Source: Massilia cavernae
Lineage (GTDB): Bacteria > Pseudomonadota > Gammaproteobacteria > Burkholderiales > Burkholderiaceae_D
DNA length: 33,821 nt
NCBI RefSeq assembly: GCF_003590855.1
Contig: NZ_QYUP01000040.1
Location: 1 to 33,821, forward strand
Direction of reading: 5' to 3'
Both the position numbers and the translations under genes were made by a program. How positions within the stretch are numbered: position 1 is the first letter of the stretch; each line of letters opens with the position of its first letter. Shown in pieces: positions 7,350-16,715 of this stretch. Below the pieces are notes generated by a model that had not been told where the DNA came from, did not search any database, and saw nothing but the letters and a program-made list of their open reading frames with translations.

Positions 7350-8425
7350 GAATCGATCAGCTCGTCGGGTTGATAATCGCGGTTGGCCGCACGCCCAAGC
7401 AAGTCCCAAGTATTCATCGGGGAGATGCCGGTTCCCGGGCGTTTGGCGACCAGCATGTCGAGTGTCAACTTTTCGCCTGCCCGGATCGGGCGCGCCGCTA
7501 CCACGCTGCGCCGTGCAATTGCACGGTTCGGCACCTCGAGCGCGGCTGGTCGTTTCAGGCTGGAGCCGAGCGCCTGCTCGACATTCCGGATAGCCGCGAC
7601 CAGCTGCGCGAGCTGGGAAGGCTCGAGCGATGCAGCGTGATCCGGGCCGGCCAGCGTACGGTCCAACGTAAAATGCTTTTCGATGACGCGGGCGCCGCGC
7701 GCGACCGCGGCAATCGATACCTCAGTGCCAAGCGTGTGATCCGAATAGCCTACCGGCAGGTCGAATGCAGCAGCCATCGTATCCATAGCACGCAGGTTCA
7801 CTGCCGAAGCCGGAGCGGGATACTGGGTCACGCAATGGAGCAAGGTGACGCGTTCGGCCAGCGCCGCACGGCCCTCCGCGCTGCTGTAAGCAGCGTCGAA
7901 ATCGTCGCGCCCGACCGGCTCACGGTCGCTCACCAGACCGAAGGCGATCACACCCAACGCCTGCTCAATATCTGCCAGGTTCGACATGCCAGTAGAAACA
8001 ATCATGTTTTGGCGCAACCGCGCTGCCTGCAGCAGCAACGGACCGCAGGTCAGGTCGCCGGACGGGATCTTGATGGCAGGCATACCCAGCGGTGCAAGCA
8101 TGGCCAAGCTTTGCTCGTCGAACGCGGTCGACATGAAGCGGATGCCGCGTTTCTGGCAATGGGCCAGCAGTTGTTCATGGTCGGCCGGAGACAATTCGAG
8201 GCGCCGCAGCATCTCCAGCTGCGAACCATCGTCCCCGGTGTTGGTAACCTGGTACTCTGCCTTGGCAGCCTGCGCGGTCACCAGCGCCGCCGCCTTGAAG
8301 GTCTGGAACTTAACAGCGTCGGCACCGGCGTCAGCGGCAACGTCGACTAATCGCAGGGCGAGTTCAATCGAACCATTGTGGTTGACGCCAGCTTCCGCGA
8401 TAACTAAAACAGGTTTATGCACCAT
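7346..8425 (-). CDS. legI: Nonulosonic acid synthase (legionaminic acid synthase, NeuB family)
   Basis: A 359-residue NeuB-type enzyme that condenses a 6-carbon amino sugar with phosphoenolpyruvate. Residues 1-280 form the TIM barrel: VIAEAGVNHNGS, DAVKFQTFKA, IKIPSGDL, MIVSTGMSN, HCVTQYPAP and VGYSDHTLG are all in order. The C-terminal 65 residues are an SAF (antifreeze-like) domain (RSVVAARPIRAGEKLTLDML, KRPGTGISP). Length is normal. It overlaps the legG end by 11 bases. NeuB, LegI and PseI cannot be separated firmly by eye. The presence of LegB, LegC and LegG makes 2,4-diacetamido-2,4,6-trideoxymannose, and so legionaminic acid, the most likely substrate and product. Confidence 0.9.
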   Translation of the reverse strand: MVHKPVLVIAEAGVNHNGSIELALRLVDVAADAGADAVKFQTFKAAALVTAQAAKAEYQVTNTGDDGSQLEMLRRLELSPADHEQLLAHCQKRGIRFMSTAFDEQSLAMLAPLGMPAIKIPSGDLTCGPLLLQAARLRQNMIVSTGMSNLADIEQALGVIAFGLVSDREPVGRDDFDAAYSSAEGRAALAERVTLLHCVTQYPAPASAVNLRAMDTMAAAFDLPVGYSDHTLGTEVSIAAVARGARVIEKHFTLDRTLAGPDHAASLEPSQLAQLVAAIRNVEQALGSSLKRPAALEVPNRAIARRSVVAARPIRAGEKLTLDMLVAKRPGTGISPMNTWDLLGRAANRDYQPDELIDS

Positions 8426-9580
8426 TCGTTTCTACCATGTGAAAAGTTTTCTTCAAGAACGTCCTGTCGGTCGGTAAGGCGCGCAGCGCCACAACGATGC
8501 GCGGTGCGGACATCCCATCGCCGTACGGATTGACTACCTCCGTGCAATCCAGTGTTGACGCCTGATCCAAGGCGGCCGCTATCGCCTCCCGTTGCGGCTC
8601 GCAGTGCAGTACAGATGCCGGTGCAGTCCGGCCGCGCTGACGGTCACCTATATTTACGGTAGGAACACGGAACGATGGTGCTTCATACAGGCCGCTCGAC
8701 GAATTGCCTACCACCGCGTCGACCTGCGCCATCAGGCTCAGGTAGCGCAGCTGTCCGAGCGACGAAAACACATGCACGTTCGACTTCCCAGCCGCCCACT
8801 TGTCCAGTTCGATCGCCAGCGTTCGCCCTCCAGTGTCGGCGTTTGGCCGCGTGAACCACAGTACCGTATCGGCGGGCTGGTGCTCCAGCGCTGCTAGAAG
8901 TTCCGCTTGCTGGCGTTCGCCGTGGCCTGCTTCCAGCGTAACCGGATGAAACGTGATCAGCAGGTTGCGCTGTCCGAGCTGCGCGCCCAGCGCTTGCTCC
9001 AGCGCGGCCCGGTCGAGCAACGACCGCCGGTGCAAGTGATCGAGCCCCGGGCTACCGACCACCTTGATTGAATCAGGATGTTCGCCCAGTTGGCGCACCC
9101 GCCGGGCGGATACCGCGTTGGTCACCAGATGCAGGTGCGACATCTTGGTGATCGCATGCCGGATCGACTCGTCGAACGCGCCTTCGGTTGTGTCTCCCCC
9201 AGCGATATGGGCAAGGGGAACGCCGTGCAGCATTGCGGCCTGCGATGCCGCAAGGATCTCGAAGCGGTCGCCAAGAACCAGCACGGCGTCCGGCTGCAGC
9301 TGCTCGATTGCATCCGACATACCGATCAGGCCAAGCGCCACCGACTTCGCAATGCGCCCGGCGTGTCGCTCGACAGCAGCATCTCAACGCGGCGTGCGAT
9401 CGGGAACCCATCTCGTTCAATCTCAACCACGGTCATGCCGAACTCAGGCGCCAGGTGCATACCCGTAACGATTAATTGCAGCTCGATATCGGCCGCTTCA
9501 TGCAGATCATGCAGGACCCAGTAGAGCAATCCATACTCGGCGCGACTACCGGTGACGACCGCAATCTTCTTCAATGCCAT
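8415..9580 (-). pseudogene. legG: Hydrolysing UDP/GDP-sugar 2-epimerase (LegG/NeuC), single-base frameshift
   Basis: Two overlapping readings together make one 388-residue protein. The first starts at 9580 (MALKKIAVVTGSRAEYGLL) and ends early at about 9326; the second begins in VALGLIGMSD and runs to 8415. Adding one base near 9352-9354 (GCATTG read as GCAATTG or GCCATTG) gives the continuous SDTPGAIAKSVALGLIG expected of the family. Landmarks include GSRAEYG, LVLGDRFEILAA, HIAGGDTTEGAFDESIRHA and GNSSSG. The enzyme inverts C2 and releases the nucleotide, giving the substrate for LegI. The start shares one base with the legC stop. If the missing base is real, the protein is lost after about 75 residues; because the rest reads cleanly, a sequence error is equally possible. 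Confidence 0.85.
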
Positions 9581-10742
9581 TACAGCGCTCCTGTCAGATG
9601 CGGACTGCTCGGCAGGTTTATGATGCGCCGCGCGAGATCCTGCGCGACCGGAGTGGGCATCGATTCACATGCCATATACATTGGCAGCGTCGTTAGCAGA
9701 TTCCACACGGGGCGCGTCATCTGTCCGGCTGCATTGGTCGCCTTCAGGATCGCATCGCGCTGGTCTGCCACTTCCGGGGCAAGCATCAGCGTTTGCAGCC
9801 AGTAGTTGGCGCGCGTGCCCTGCCGTTCGGCAAACAGGCGCACCTGCGGCAGGTCGGAAAACGCTTGAGCGTACAGCTCGGTGAGCTTGCGCTTCGAACC
9901 GAGAAAGCCGCCCAAACGCTCCAGCTGTGCGCAGCCGAGCGCTGCGTTCAGGTTGGGCATGCGGTAGTTGTAGGCCACTTCGTCGTGGAAGAACTCCCAC
10001 GCGTGCGGTACCTTGGCGGTTGTGGTTAGGTGCTTGGCGCGCTTCGCCAGTGCGTCGTCGTCGGTAATGATCGCACCGCCGCCACCCGTGGTCACAATCT
10101 TATTGCCGTTAAAGCTGAGCATACCGCAACGGCCAAAACGGCCAGTGTGGCGGTCGCCGATCCAACTTCCAAGCGATTCGGCTGCATCCTCCACCAGCGC
10201 GATACGATGGCGTGCCGCGAGCTCTACTAGAGCGGGCATGTCGACCGGATGGCCGAACGTATGCATCGGAACGACCGCAGCGATGCGTCGACCCGTGCGC
10301 TTGTTGATACAGACATCGCCGACCGATTCCGCTACCCGATCCAGGTAGTCGGACAGGGCAGCGACGTCCAGGCCTAGCGTTGTGGCTTCGCTGTCGACGA
10401 AATGCGGGTATGCGCCGCAGTGGCTTACGGCATTCGCCGTCGCGACGAACGACAATGCCGGAATCAGCACTTCTTCGCCAGGCTTGACGCCAACCAGTTG
10501 GAGTGCCACTTGCAGGCCCGAGGTGCCGTTGCTGACCACCACCGCGTGGCGCGCGCCAGTGTATTCGGCGAGCTCACGTTCGAATCGGTCGACATAGCCT
10601 CCCACCGACGATACCCAGCCGGTATCGATACATTCCTTTACGTACGCGAGTTCATTGCCCGTGAAGCTAGGCTCATGCAGTGCGACCTTCGGGCTGTTGG
10701 TTACGCTCTGTATGCGGCAGTGACGGCGTCGGCGAGTAGCAT
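9580..10742 (-). pseudogene. legC: DegT/DnrJ aminotransferase (LegC), single-base frameshift near the start
   Basis: A 387-residue sugar aminotransferase when one base is restored near 10703. The ATG at 10742 has an AAAGGGA ribosome site and gives MLLADAVTAAYRA, then a TAA. With one extra G it continues VTNSPKVALHEPSFTGNE and DTGWVSSVGG, the usual LegC N-terminus. From VGGYVDRFERELAEYTG onward the frame is intact to 9580. The PLP lysine lies in SFNGNKIVTTGGG, with LVEDAAESLGS and VSNGTSGLQVALQL as cofactor-binding segments. It would aminate the 4-keto sugar made by LegB, using glutamate. No convincing in-frame start exists downstream of the break, so the reading from about 10605 is not a natural N-terminus. 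It lies 10 bases after legB. Confidence 0.85.
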
Positions 10743-10752
10743 CGCGTTCCCT

Positions 10753-11762
10753 TTAAATGTTGTAGATGCCGGCTTTGTAGCGGCGCAGATTTTCAGGGCG
10801 AGTAAACCAGTCAATCGTCTCCTGTAAGCCAACGGTCAGCCCTTCGATGCCCGGGTATTCCGGCTCCCAACCGGCTAGCGTCTTGGCGCGCGTGTTATCC
10901 GCCCATAGACGCTCCACTTCACTGCCGGTCGGCCGCATACGCCGCTCATCCGTGGTGAACGTGACTTCACGTTCCATCAGACGTGCTATGAGCCTAGCCG
11001 TGTCGCCAACCGATACCTCGTAATTACTACCTACGTTGACACCTGCCCTACTGCCGCGTCGCTCTCGGCGACGGCGACAAAGCCGCGTACGGTGTCGCGC
11101 ACGTAGTTAAAGTCGCGGGTTGGGTGGATTGCGCCCAGCTTGATCTCGCCCGCCCCGGCCGCAACCTGGGTAATGATGGTCGGGATGACGGCACGGGCGG
11201 ACTGCCTTGGTCCATAGGTGTTGAATGGCCTGATCGTCGCGACCGGTGTGTTAAACGAGTGGAAAAAGCTTTGCGCGATCTGATCCGCGCCGATCTTGCT
11301 TGCGGAGTATGGCGATTGACCCTGAAGCGGATGTTCTTCCGTGATCGGCACGAACAGCGCGGTACCGTAGACTTCGCTGGTCGACGTATGCACGACGCGC
11401 TCGACATCAAACTCGCGGGCGGCCTGGACAACATTGAGCGTGCCCTTGACGTTGGTGTCGATATAGGTATCGGGTGAATGGTAAGAGTACGGGATCGCGA
11501 TAAGCGCCGCCAGATGCATCACAACGTCGCAGTCTTTCACCGCCGTGCGCACACCGTTAGGGTCACGGATGTCGCCGGCAAACACGTCCAGCGAATCCTT
11601 GACGTTTGCATCGGCATCATCGAGCCAGCCCCAGGAATTGAAACTGTTGTATTGGACAAATGCACGCACATTCGCGCCGGCACGAACCAAGTACTCGGTC
11701 AGGTGGGAACCGATAAAGCCGTCCGCGCCTGTTACCAGGATTTTTTTGTTTGCGATTTTCAT
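10753..11762 (-). pseudogene. legB: NAD-dependent 4,6-dehydratase (LegB), single-base frameshift near the C-terminus
   Basis: A 336-residue extended SDR when one base is restored near 11040. The N-terminal part shows ILVTGADGFIGSHLTE (NAD binding), TSTSEVYG and SPYSASK (the catalytic Tyr-x3-Lys), and RPFNTYGPRQS. YNSFNSWGWLD is a recognisable LegB segment. The frame stops at GQVST; inserting one G turns this into GQVVNVGSNYEVSVGDTARL, which leads into MEREVTFTTDERRMRPTGSE and the normal C-terminal substrate domain. The dehydratase converts an NDP-N-acetylglucosamine to its 4-keto-6-deoxy form, the first committed step. A 41-base gap separates it from wzz. As written, the product would lose about 90 C-terminal residues, which are needed for substrate binding, and would probably be inactive. 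Confidence 0.87.
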
Positions 11763-11803
11763 AATTTATTTGGCTCTTAATTCAAAATGTTGGGGAGGGT
11801 CAA

Positions 11804-13038
11804 TTACCGGAAGCGTAAGATCGACTTCAGCCGCGCCCACTGGGCGGCATACTCGGGAACTCGCAACATTTTTTCTTTCAGCTCGATAAGCAGGGCAATT
11901 CCGCATGTAAGGAGGAATGCCAGCAAGGCGGAAATCACGACCATTTTTGCGCGCGCCGGTTTGACCTTGAGTTCCGGCTCGATCGCGGAGTCGAGTACCT
12001 GAACCAGCGCGCTTTCCCTGGCTTCATCCAAGCGTGCCATTTCAAACTGCTTGGCAAGCAGCTCGTACAGCATTTGGTAGTACTTCACGTCGCGCAGCAC
12101 CTTGATGTTGTCGAGGCCGACCTGCTTGGTTCCCCCGGTCGTCGGCTGCGACGCCAGCGGACGGCCATTCTCGAGCCTGCCCAGCTCCGCCCGCAGGCTG
12201 TTGAGTTCTTCACGAACGCGGCGATGTTCCGGGTTGTTCGACGTGACGAACGCTTGCATAGAACTGAGCTGGATTTCCTTCGCCGAAATCTGGCCCCGCA
12301 CACGGCCAACCATTTCGACGATCGCGCGGCTGTCGCTGTCAACGCTAATCACGCCATGCGTATCGAGTGCGCCCTTAAGCCTCGTTTCGGCGTTCGCCAG
12401 TTTAGTCTTGGCGTCCTCCAGCTGGCGGCCAAAAAACATTCGCCGTTGCGACGCATCCGTCAACGCCAGCTCATTAGTGAGTTTTATCAGCGTCGCAACA
12501 TACGCGTTCGCCATTGGGGCGACCATTTTCCGGTCTTCTCCCTCAACGTCAATGCTGATAATCCCGTCCTTCCCCGAGCTGATAATAGTATTCGTTGCAA
12601 GAGTCTTGCGCGCCAACTCAGGCGACTTGGTATCGTATACCTTCATCAGGTCGAACTGTGCGATTAATGCATCGGCAACGGTTCGGCTCCGCAGCATGCC
12701 GACGTACAGGTCGTTCGGGTTCTTCAGTCCTGCCAAGCTGCTCGCCATGCCTCCCGCCGCCCCCCCAATTGCGACAACAGTCCCGCTGCACCGGATTGCG
12801 CCTGCTGCGGCGGCAACAATTTGACGCCGGCCCGATAGACATTCGGGATCATGAGGCTGATGAGCGCGACGATCACCGCAACCACGAGCGGGAATAGGAC
12901 GATGAGTTTCCGATGCTTTGCGAGCGAAATTAACAGTGAGATCAGGGGAGACTCGCTGTCATCGAATTGCTCTTCAGGCGCTTTAACTGCGGACGCGTTT
13001 TCGTTCATACTTTGAAACTGCTCACTGTTGTCGTACAT
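11804..13038 (-). pseudogene. wzz: Wzz/chain-length determinant protein, frameshift in a poly-G tract
   Basis: A 411-residue polysaccharide co-polymerase when one G is added. The first reading (13038 down to 12724) has a cytoplasmic N-terminus, one membrane helix (LIVLFPLVVAVIVALISLM) and then VYRAGVKLLPPQQ. The second (from 12748) carries SLAGLKNPNDLYVGMLRSR, the long periplasmic coiled coil and the final membrane helix (VVISALLAFLLTCGIALLI). The break falls in seven consecutive G (minus strand). Eight would give LGGAAGGMASSLAGL, the usual join in this family. Wzz proteins set chain length in Wzy-dependent polymer assembly, which fits the export gene upstream. No kinase domain is attached. 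The start directly abuts the dehydrogenase stop. It is either a sequencing slip or a slippage switch. Confidence 0.85.
12760..12766 (-). repeat. Seven-base homopolymer (poly-G on the coding strand) at the wzz frameshift
   Basis: Seven C in a row on the plus strand (G on the coding strand) lie exactly where the two wzz frames part. An eight-G version would restore the reading frame. Such tracts are prone both to read errors and to slipped-strand mutation during replication. Confidence 0.9.
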
Positions 13039-14334
13039 TTAAAGCCTAAAGACGGTGAAACCGGCGGCATCGGCTTCGGTGCGACCATACAGCGACTTTA
13101 GGTCGCCCAGTACTGGTTTGTCGCCGCAACAAAGAGACTTGATCTCTATCGGAGTCAGTGAGCGATACTGCTCGTGGCCCACCGCAACAATTATCGAATC
13201 GACAGGGTGCGCGGCGTCAACAGTACCCATGCGAATACCGTATTCATGCTCTACTTCATCCGCATTCGCCCACGGGTCGGCCACTACCACATTAACGCCC
13301 CAGGTTTGTAGTTCCCGCACCAGATCAGCAATCTTGCTGTTACGGACATCCGGACAGTTTTCCTTGAAAGTGACTCCCAGAACCCCCACCGTGCTCCGTG
13401 CAACGTCAATACCGTTACGCAGCATGAGGCGGATGACATTTCGTGCGGCATAGCGCGCCATATTGTCGTTGATGCGGCGTCCGGCCAGGATGACTTGCGG
13501 GTGATAACCGACCTCTTCTGCCTTATGCGTCAGGTAATAAGGATCCACCCCAATGCAATGCCCGCCTACCATACCCGGGCGGAATGGCAGGAAATTCCAT
13601 TTGCTACCGGCAGCTTCGAGGACGTCGAGTGTGTCGATCCCAAGACGTTCGAAGATAACGGACAACTCGTTGACCAGGGCGATGTTCAAATCGCGCTGCG
13701 TGTTCTCGATAACCTTCGCAGCCTCGGCAACTTTCAAGCTCGCCGCCGGAAACGTACCTGCCGTAATAATGCTGGCGTAAAGTTCATCCACCGCTCGAGC
13801 GATTTCCGGGGTCGATCCGCTTGTAATCTTTCGAATCTTGGTCAGAGTGTTAACCTTGTCCCCGGGGTTAATGCGCTCAGGGCTATACCCACAGAAGAAA
13901 TCGTGGTTGAACACCAGCCCGGAACACTTCTCAAGGACGGGCACGCAAACCTCTTCCGTGCAGCCAGGATAGACAGTTGATTCATAAATAACGATGCAGC
14001 CAGGGCGCAGCACTTTACCGACCGTCTCGCTGGCTTTGACAAGCGGCGTTAGGTCGGGCCGGTTGGCCTTGTCGATCGGAGTTGGAACCGTGATGATAAA
14101 GATCTTGCAATCGTGCAGGTCATCTTGCGTACAGCTATACGAAAGTCGCTCAGCAGCCAGCAGGTCACTTGACGCCACCTCGAGCGTAGTGTCTTTCCCA
14201 GATTTCAACTCAGCAATACGCGTCGCGTTAATATCGAAGCCGACGACGTGCCTCTTTTTTCCGAACTCGACAGCCAATGGCAGGCCTACGTAGCCTAGTC
14301 CAACAACAGCTATTTTATTATTACTAAGATTCAC
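13039..14334 (-). CDS. tviB: UDP-N-acetylhexosamine 6-dehydrogenase (TviB/WbpO type)
   Basis: A 431-residue UDP-glucose/GDP-mannose dehydrogenase family protein. The N-terminal NAD domain shows IAVVGLGYVGLPLAVEFG. The middle domain has the catalytic cysteine in GMVGGHCIGVDPYYL (about residue 260), preceded by SKWNFLPFRPG. The C-terminal UDP-binding domain contains GVTFKENCPDVRNSK. It oxidises C6 of a UDP-HexNAc to a uronic acid in two NAD-dependent steps. The FGKKRHVVGFDIN and SGKDTTLEV segments resemble Vi-antigen TviB and WbpO, so the product is probably UDP-GlcNAcA or UDP-GalNAcA. No TviC-like epimerase is in view. The polymer may therefore contain an N-acetylhexosaminuronic acid alongside the nonulosonate. 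It lies 71 bases after the export gene and directly before wzz. Confidence 0.88.
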   Translation of the reverse strand: MNLSNNKIAVVGLGYVGLPLAVEFGKKRHVVGFDINATRIAELKSGKDTTLEVASSDLLAAERLSYSCTQDDLHDCKIFIITVPTPIDKANRPDLTPLVKASETVGKVLRPGCIVIYESTVYPGCTEEVCVPVLEKCSGLVFNHDFFCGYSPERINPGDKVNTLTKIRKITSGSTPEIARAVDELYASIITAGTFPAASLKVAEAAKVIENTQRDLNIALVNELSVIFERLGIDTLDVLEAAGSKWNFLPFRPGMVGGHCIGVDPYYLTHKAEEVGYHPQVILAGRRINDNMARYAARNVIRLMLRNGIDVARSTVGVLGVTFKENCPDVRNSKIADLVRELQTWGVNVVVADPWANADEVEHEYGIRMGTVDAAHPVDSIIVAVGHEQYRSLTPIEIKSLCCGDKPVLGDLKSLYGRTEADAAGFTVFRL

Positions 14335-14405
14335 AAAATCACTCCAAATTCTGAATTGCGCCAGCTTTAGCGGCGCATCTGCCGAGTCCCGAAATCACGC
14401 ACCGT

Positions 14406-16715
14406 TTAATCCCTCAACGTCTTGATCGCTGCGGCACCGAGGCCGAAGTTGGCAAAAATCTGCGCCCACTCGCGGGTGCCCTGGGTGAACTTGGTCCAGC
14501 GCGTCTCTTTGTCGAACTTCTCAGGAACCACGATGCTGTCACCCGGCATGACTTCCACGCCCCCGAAGCCGCCGAACAGCCAGTTGCCCGTATTGCGCGA
14601 TACCACGCTTCCGTCCACGCGCAGGATAAAGGCATTGTCAAGGTCGGCATCAGCGGTGGCACCGGCGAGCTTCAGGTAGTCGTTGACCCGGCTGTTCGGA
14701 CGCCACAGCGGCGACGCCTCGACGTTGACCGCACCGAACACGTGCACGAATTCCGGTTTGGCCGGCACCACCAGGCGGTCGCCGCCTTCCAATTTCAGCT
14801 GCGGCAGGCGCGCAAACGACAGCTCGCGCGGATCCAGACCGAAAGCGATGCGCCCGGTAGGCTTCAGCTGACGCAGACGGGCCACTGCGGCTTGCGCAGC
14901 CATCAAATCCGCCTCGCGGCGCGCTTCGGCGATCCGAGCATCAGCGGTGCTAGAGCCGCGAATGTTGGCCACCGCCTTCGACTGCTCGCTGCGCAGCTGG
15001 TTTTCAAGCCGGCTTGCCGCCTTTTCCAGGTTCGCCTCCTGCTCCTTGCGCACCTGCTCGCGATAGAAGCCCACGCCGAACACATAGGCATTGCGGGTCG
15101 GGCCACCAGCCCGCGCCATCAGCTGCTGCAAGGTCTCTCCCGAGCTCATCTGGTACACACCCGGCACATTGACTTCGCCTTCCACGCGCACGAACACGCG
15201 GCGCTTGTCCATCGGCACCAGCACGTCCTTCTGCGAGAAGATGGTCACGGTGTCGCCCGGCTGCAGCAGGAGGTTATCGGCGCCGGCCGGGTTGCTGAAT
15301 ACCTTGCCGAGGTTGAACGGCAGCAGGCTCACCGACAGGTCATCGCGGTTGATGCGTTCAACCACCGCGTAATCCCAGTTGATCTCTTCGATCAGGCCGC
15401 CGATGCGCGAAGCGATCGTCTCGACGTTTTCGCCAGTGGTTCTCTCGTTCTCGCCCGCGTTCAGCGCGCTGTTCTGGCGCTGGGTCGAGCTGCGGGTGAT
15501 CAGGTAGTCGCGGCTTGGAATCAGGTCGCTGATGCGCATGCCCGCGCGGAATGGCGCGCGAACCGCCTGATCGACGTTACCGCGCAGGACCACGGCATTC
15601 GAAAAGTCCGGCGTGATCGACGTAATGTTCAGCACGTCGCCGTTCTTCAGGGTCTTCTTCAGGCCAGCCTCGTCCAGCGCGAACTGCTCCACGCTGCGCG
15701 GGCGGTTCTTGTTGGCGTCGATGCGCTCGAGGAAGGCGCGGCGCGGATCGGCCACTACTGGCAGGCCGCCGGCCACGTCCAGCACCGAGGCGATCGCATC
15801 GTTGGCGGAGCGCAGTTCGTAGATCGCCGGGCTATTGACCTTACCGACCAGCGCGACATAGCCGGCCGCCGATGGGATGTAGATAGCGTCGCCGTCCTGC
15901 AGCTTTATGTCGGCCGACTTGTCGCCCTTTGCGATGAAAGCATACAGGTCGAGTTCGGCGACCACCTTGCCGGCGCGCTTGACCTGCACGCGGCGCATGC
16001 TGCCATTGGCGTTCGGGCCGCCGCTGGCGAACAGCGCGGTCACCAGGGTCGACAGGCTCGACACCGTGTAGGTGCCGGGGCGGTTGGCCTGGCCGACGAC
16101 GTACACGGTGATGGCACGCAGCTGGCCGAAATTCACGTTGATGCTGACGCCCTTGTACAGCTTGGCGATCTCGGCACGGATGACGCTCTCGGCGTCGCCC
16201 GCCTTCACGCCGCCCAGCACGACCGAACCGACCGTCGGGATGGTGATCAGGCCGTTGCGGTCGATGGTGGCGCGGTAATTGATGTCGATGCTGCCCCAGC
16301 CGCGGATCAGCAGCTCGTCGCCAGGACCGAGCGGGTATTCGGCCGGCACCGGCGCGTTCAGGATCGGCGCAAAGGTCGATGGCGCGTTGGCGAAGAACTC
16401 GGCGCCGAACACGGGCAGGATCTTTCCGGTGCTCTCCTGCAGGAATTTCTGGAACTCGCTGGTCGGGCCAAGGCGGCTGGCGGCGTTAGCGGCGGCCTGC
16501 TTACGCTGGTCAAGCTGCTGTTCGGCGCGCTCGCCGGCTTGGTCGCGCGCGGCGGCGGCGTCGACAGCATCGTTGCGGAGGTTCACACGTGGCGAGGGCG
16601 CCGGCGGCTGCACCTGCAGGTCCATTACATCGGCCGTTGCGGCGTCTTGCGCATGGGCGGCGCCACCACATAGCACAAAAACGGAGACGAGTACACAGCG
16701 TGTAAGTTTAAACAT
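14406..16715 (-). CDS. Large SLBB-domain polysaccharide export protein (Wza-like)
   Basis: A 769-residue outer-membrane polysaccharide export protein. A signal peptide (MFKLTRCVLVSVFVLCGGA, cleavage near AHAQ) has no clear lipobox, since the cysteine is followed by GGAAHA rather than lying at a +1 site. The Poly_export domain begins about residue 125 (YPLGPGDELLIRGWGSI). At least four SLBB-like beta-grasp modules follow (VYVVGQANRPGTYTV, VALVGKVNSPAIYEL, VRVEGEVNVPGVYQM, VHVFGAVNVEASPLW). A charged helical insert, about residues 560-620, interrupts the last two. At more than 700 residues it is about twice the size of E. coli Wza and matches the long forms common in betaproteobacteria. It is the first gene of the nonulosonate operon. 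A long opposite-strand reading through it is an artefact of its codon usage. Confidence 0.9.
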   Translation of the reverse strand: MFKLTRCVLVSVFVLCGGAAHAQDAATADVMDLQVQPPAPSPRVNLRNDAVDAAAARDQAGERAEQQLDQRKQAAANAASRLGPTSEFQKFLQESTGKILPVFGAEFFANAPSTFAPILNAPVPAEYPLGPGDELLIRGWGSIDINYRATIDRNGLITIPTVGSVVLGGVKAGDAESVIRAEIAKLYKGVSINVNFGQLRAITVYVVGQANRPGTYTVSSLSTLVTALFASGGPNANGSMRRVQVKRAGKVVAELDLYAFIAKGDKSADIKLQDGDAIYIPSAAGYVALVGKVNSPAIYELRSANDAIASVLDVAGGLPVVADPRRAFLERIDANKNRPRSVEQFALDEAGLKKTLKNGDVLNITSITPDFSNAVVLRGNVDQAVRAPFRAGMRISDLIPSRDYLITRSSTQRQNSALNAGENERTTGENVETIASRIGGLIEEINWDYAVVERINRDDLSVSLLPFNLGKVFSNPAGADNLLLQPGDTVTIFSQKDVLVPMDKRRVFVRVEGEVNVPGVYQMSSGETLQQLMARAGGPTRNAYVFGVGFYREQVRKEQEANLEKAASRLENQLRSEQSKAVANIRGSSTADARIAEARREADLMAAQAAVARLRQLKPTGRIAFGLDPRELSFARLPQLKLEGGDRLVVPAKPEFVHVFGAVNVEASPLWRPNSRVNDYLKLAGATADADLDNAFILRVDGSVVSRNTGNWLFGGFGGVEVMPGDSIVVPEKFDKETRWTKFTQGTREWAQIFANFGLGAAAIKTLRD

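Noticed and set aside
7346..8425. The synthase as a sialic acid (NeuB) or pseudaminic acid (PseI) enzyme
   Set aside because: LegB-, LegC- and LegG-type genes precede it, and no pseB, pseC or pseG is seen. The call still rests on context.
10605..10742. LegC starting at MGGYVDRF (10605)
   Set aside because: The conserved N-terminal LegC segment lies upstream in the same frame and joins to a good ATG with a ribosome site after one base is restored.
14742..16673. A 643-residue plus-strand frame opposite the polysaccharide export gene
   Set aside because: The export protein on the minus strand has a signal peptide and recognisable domains, whereas this frame gives an Ala/His/Asp-rich sequence without any motif.
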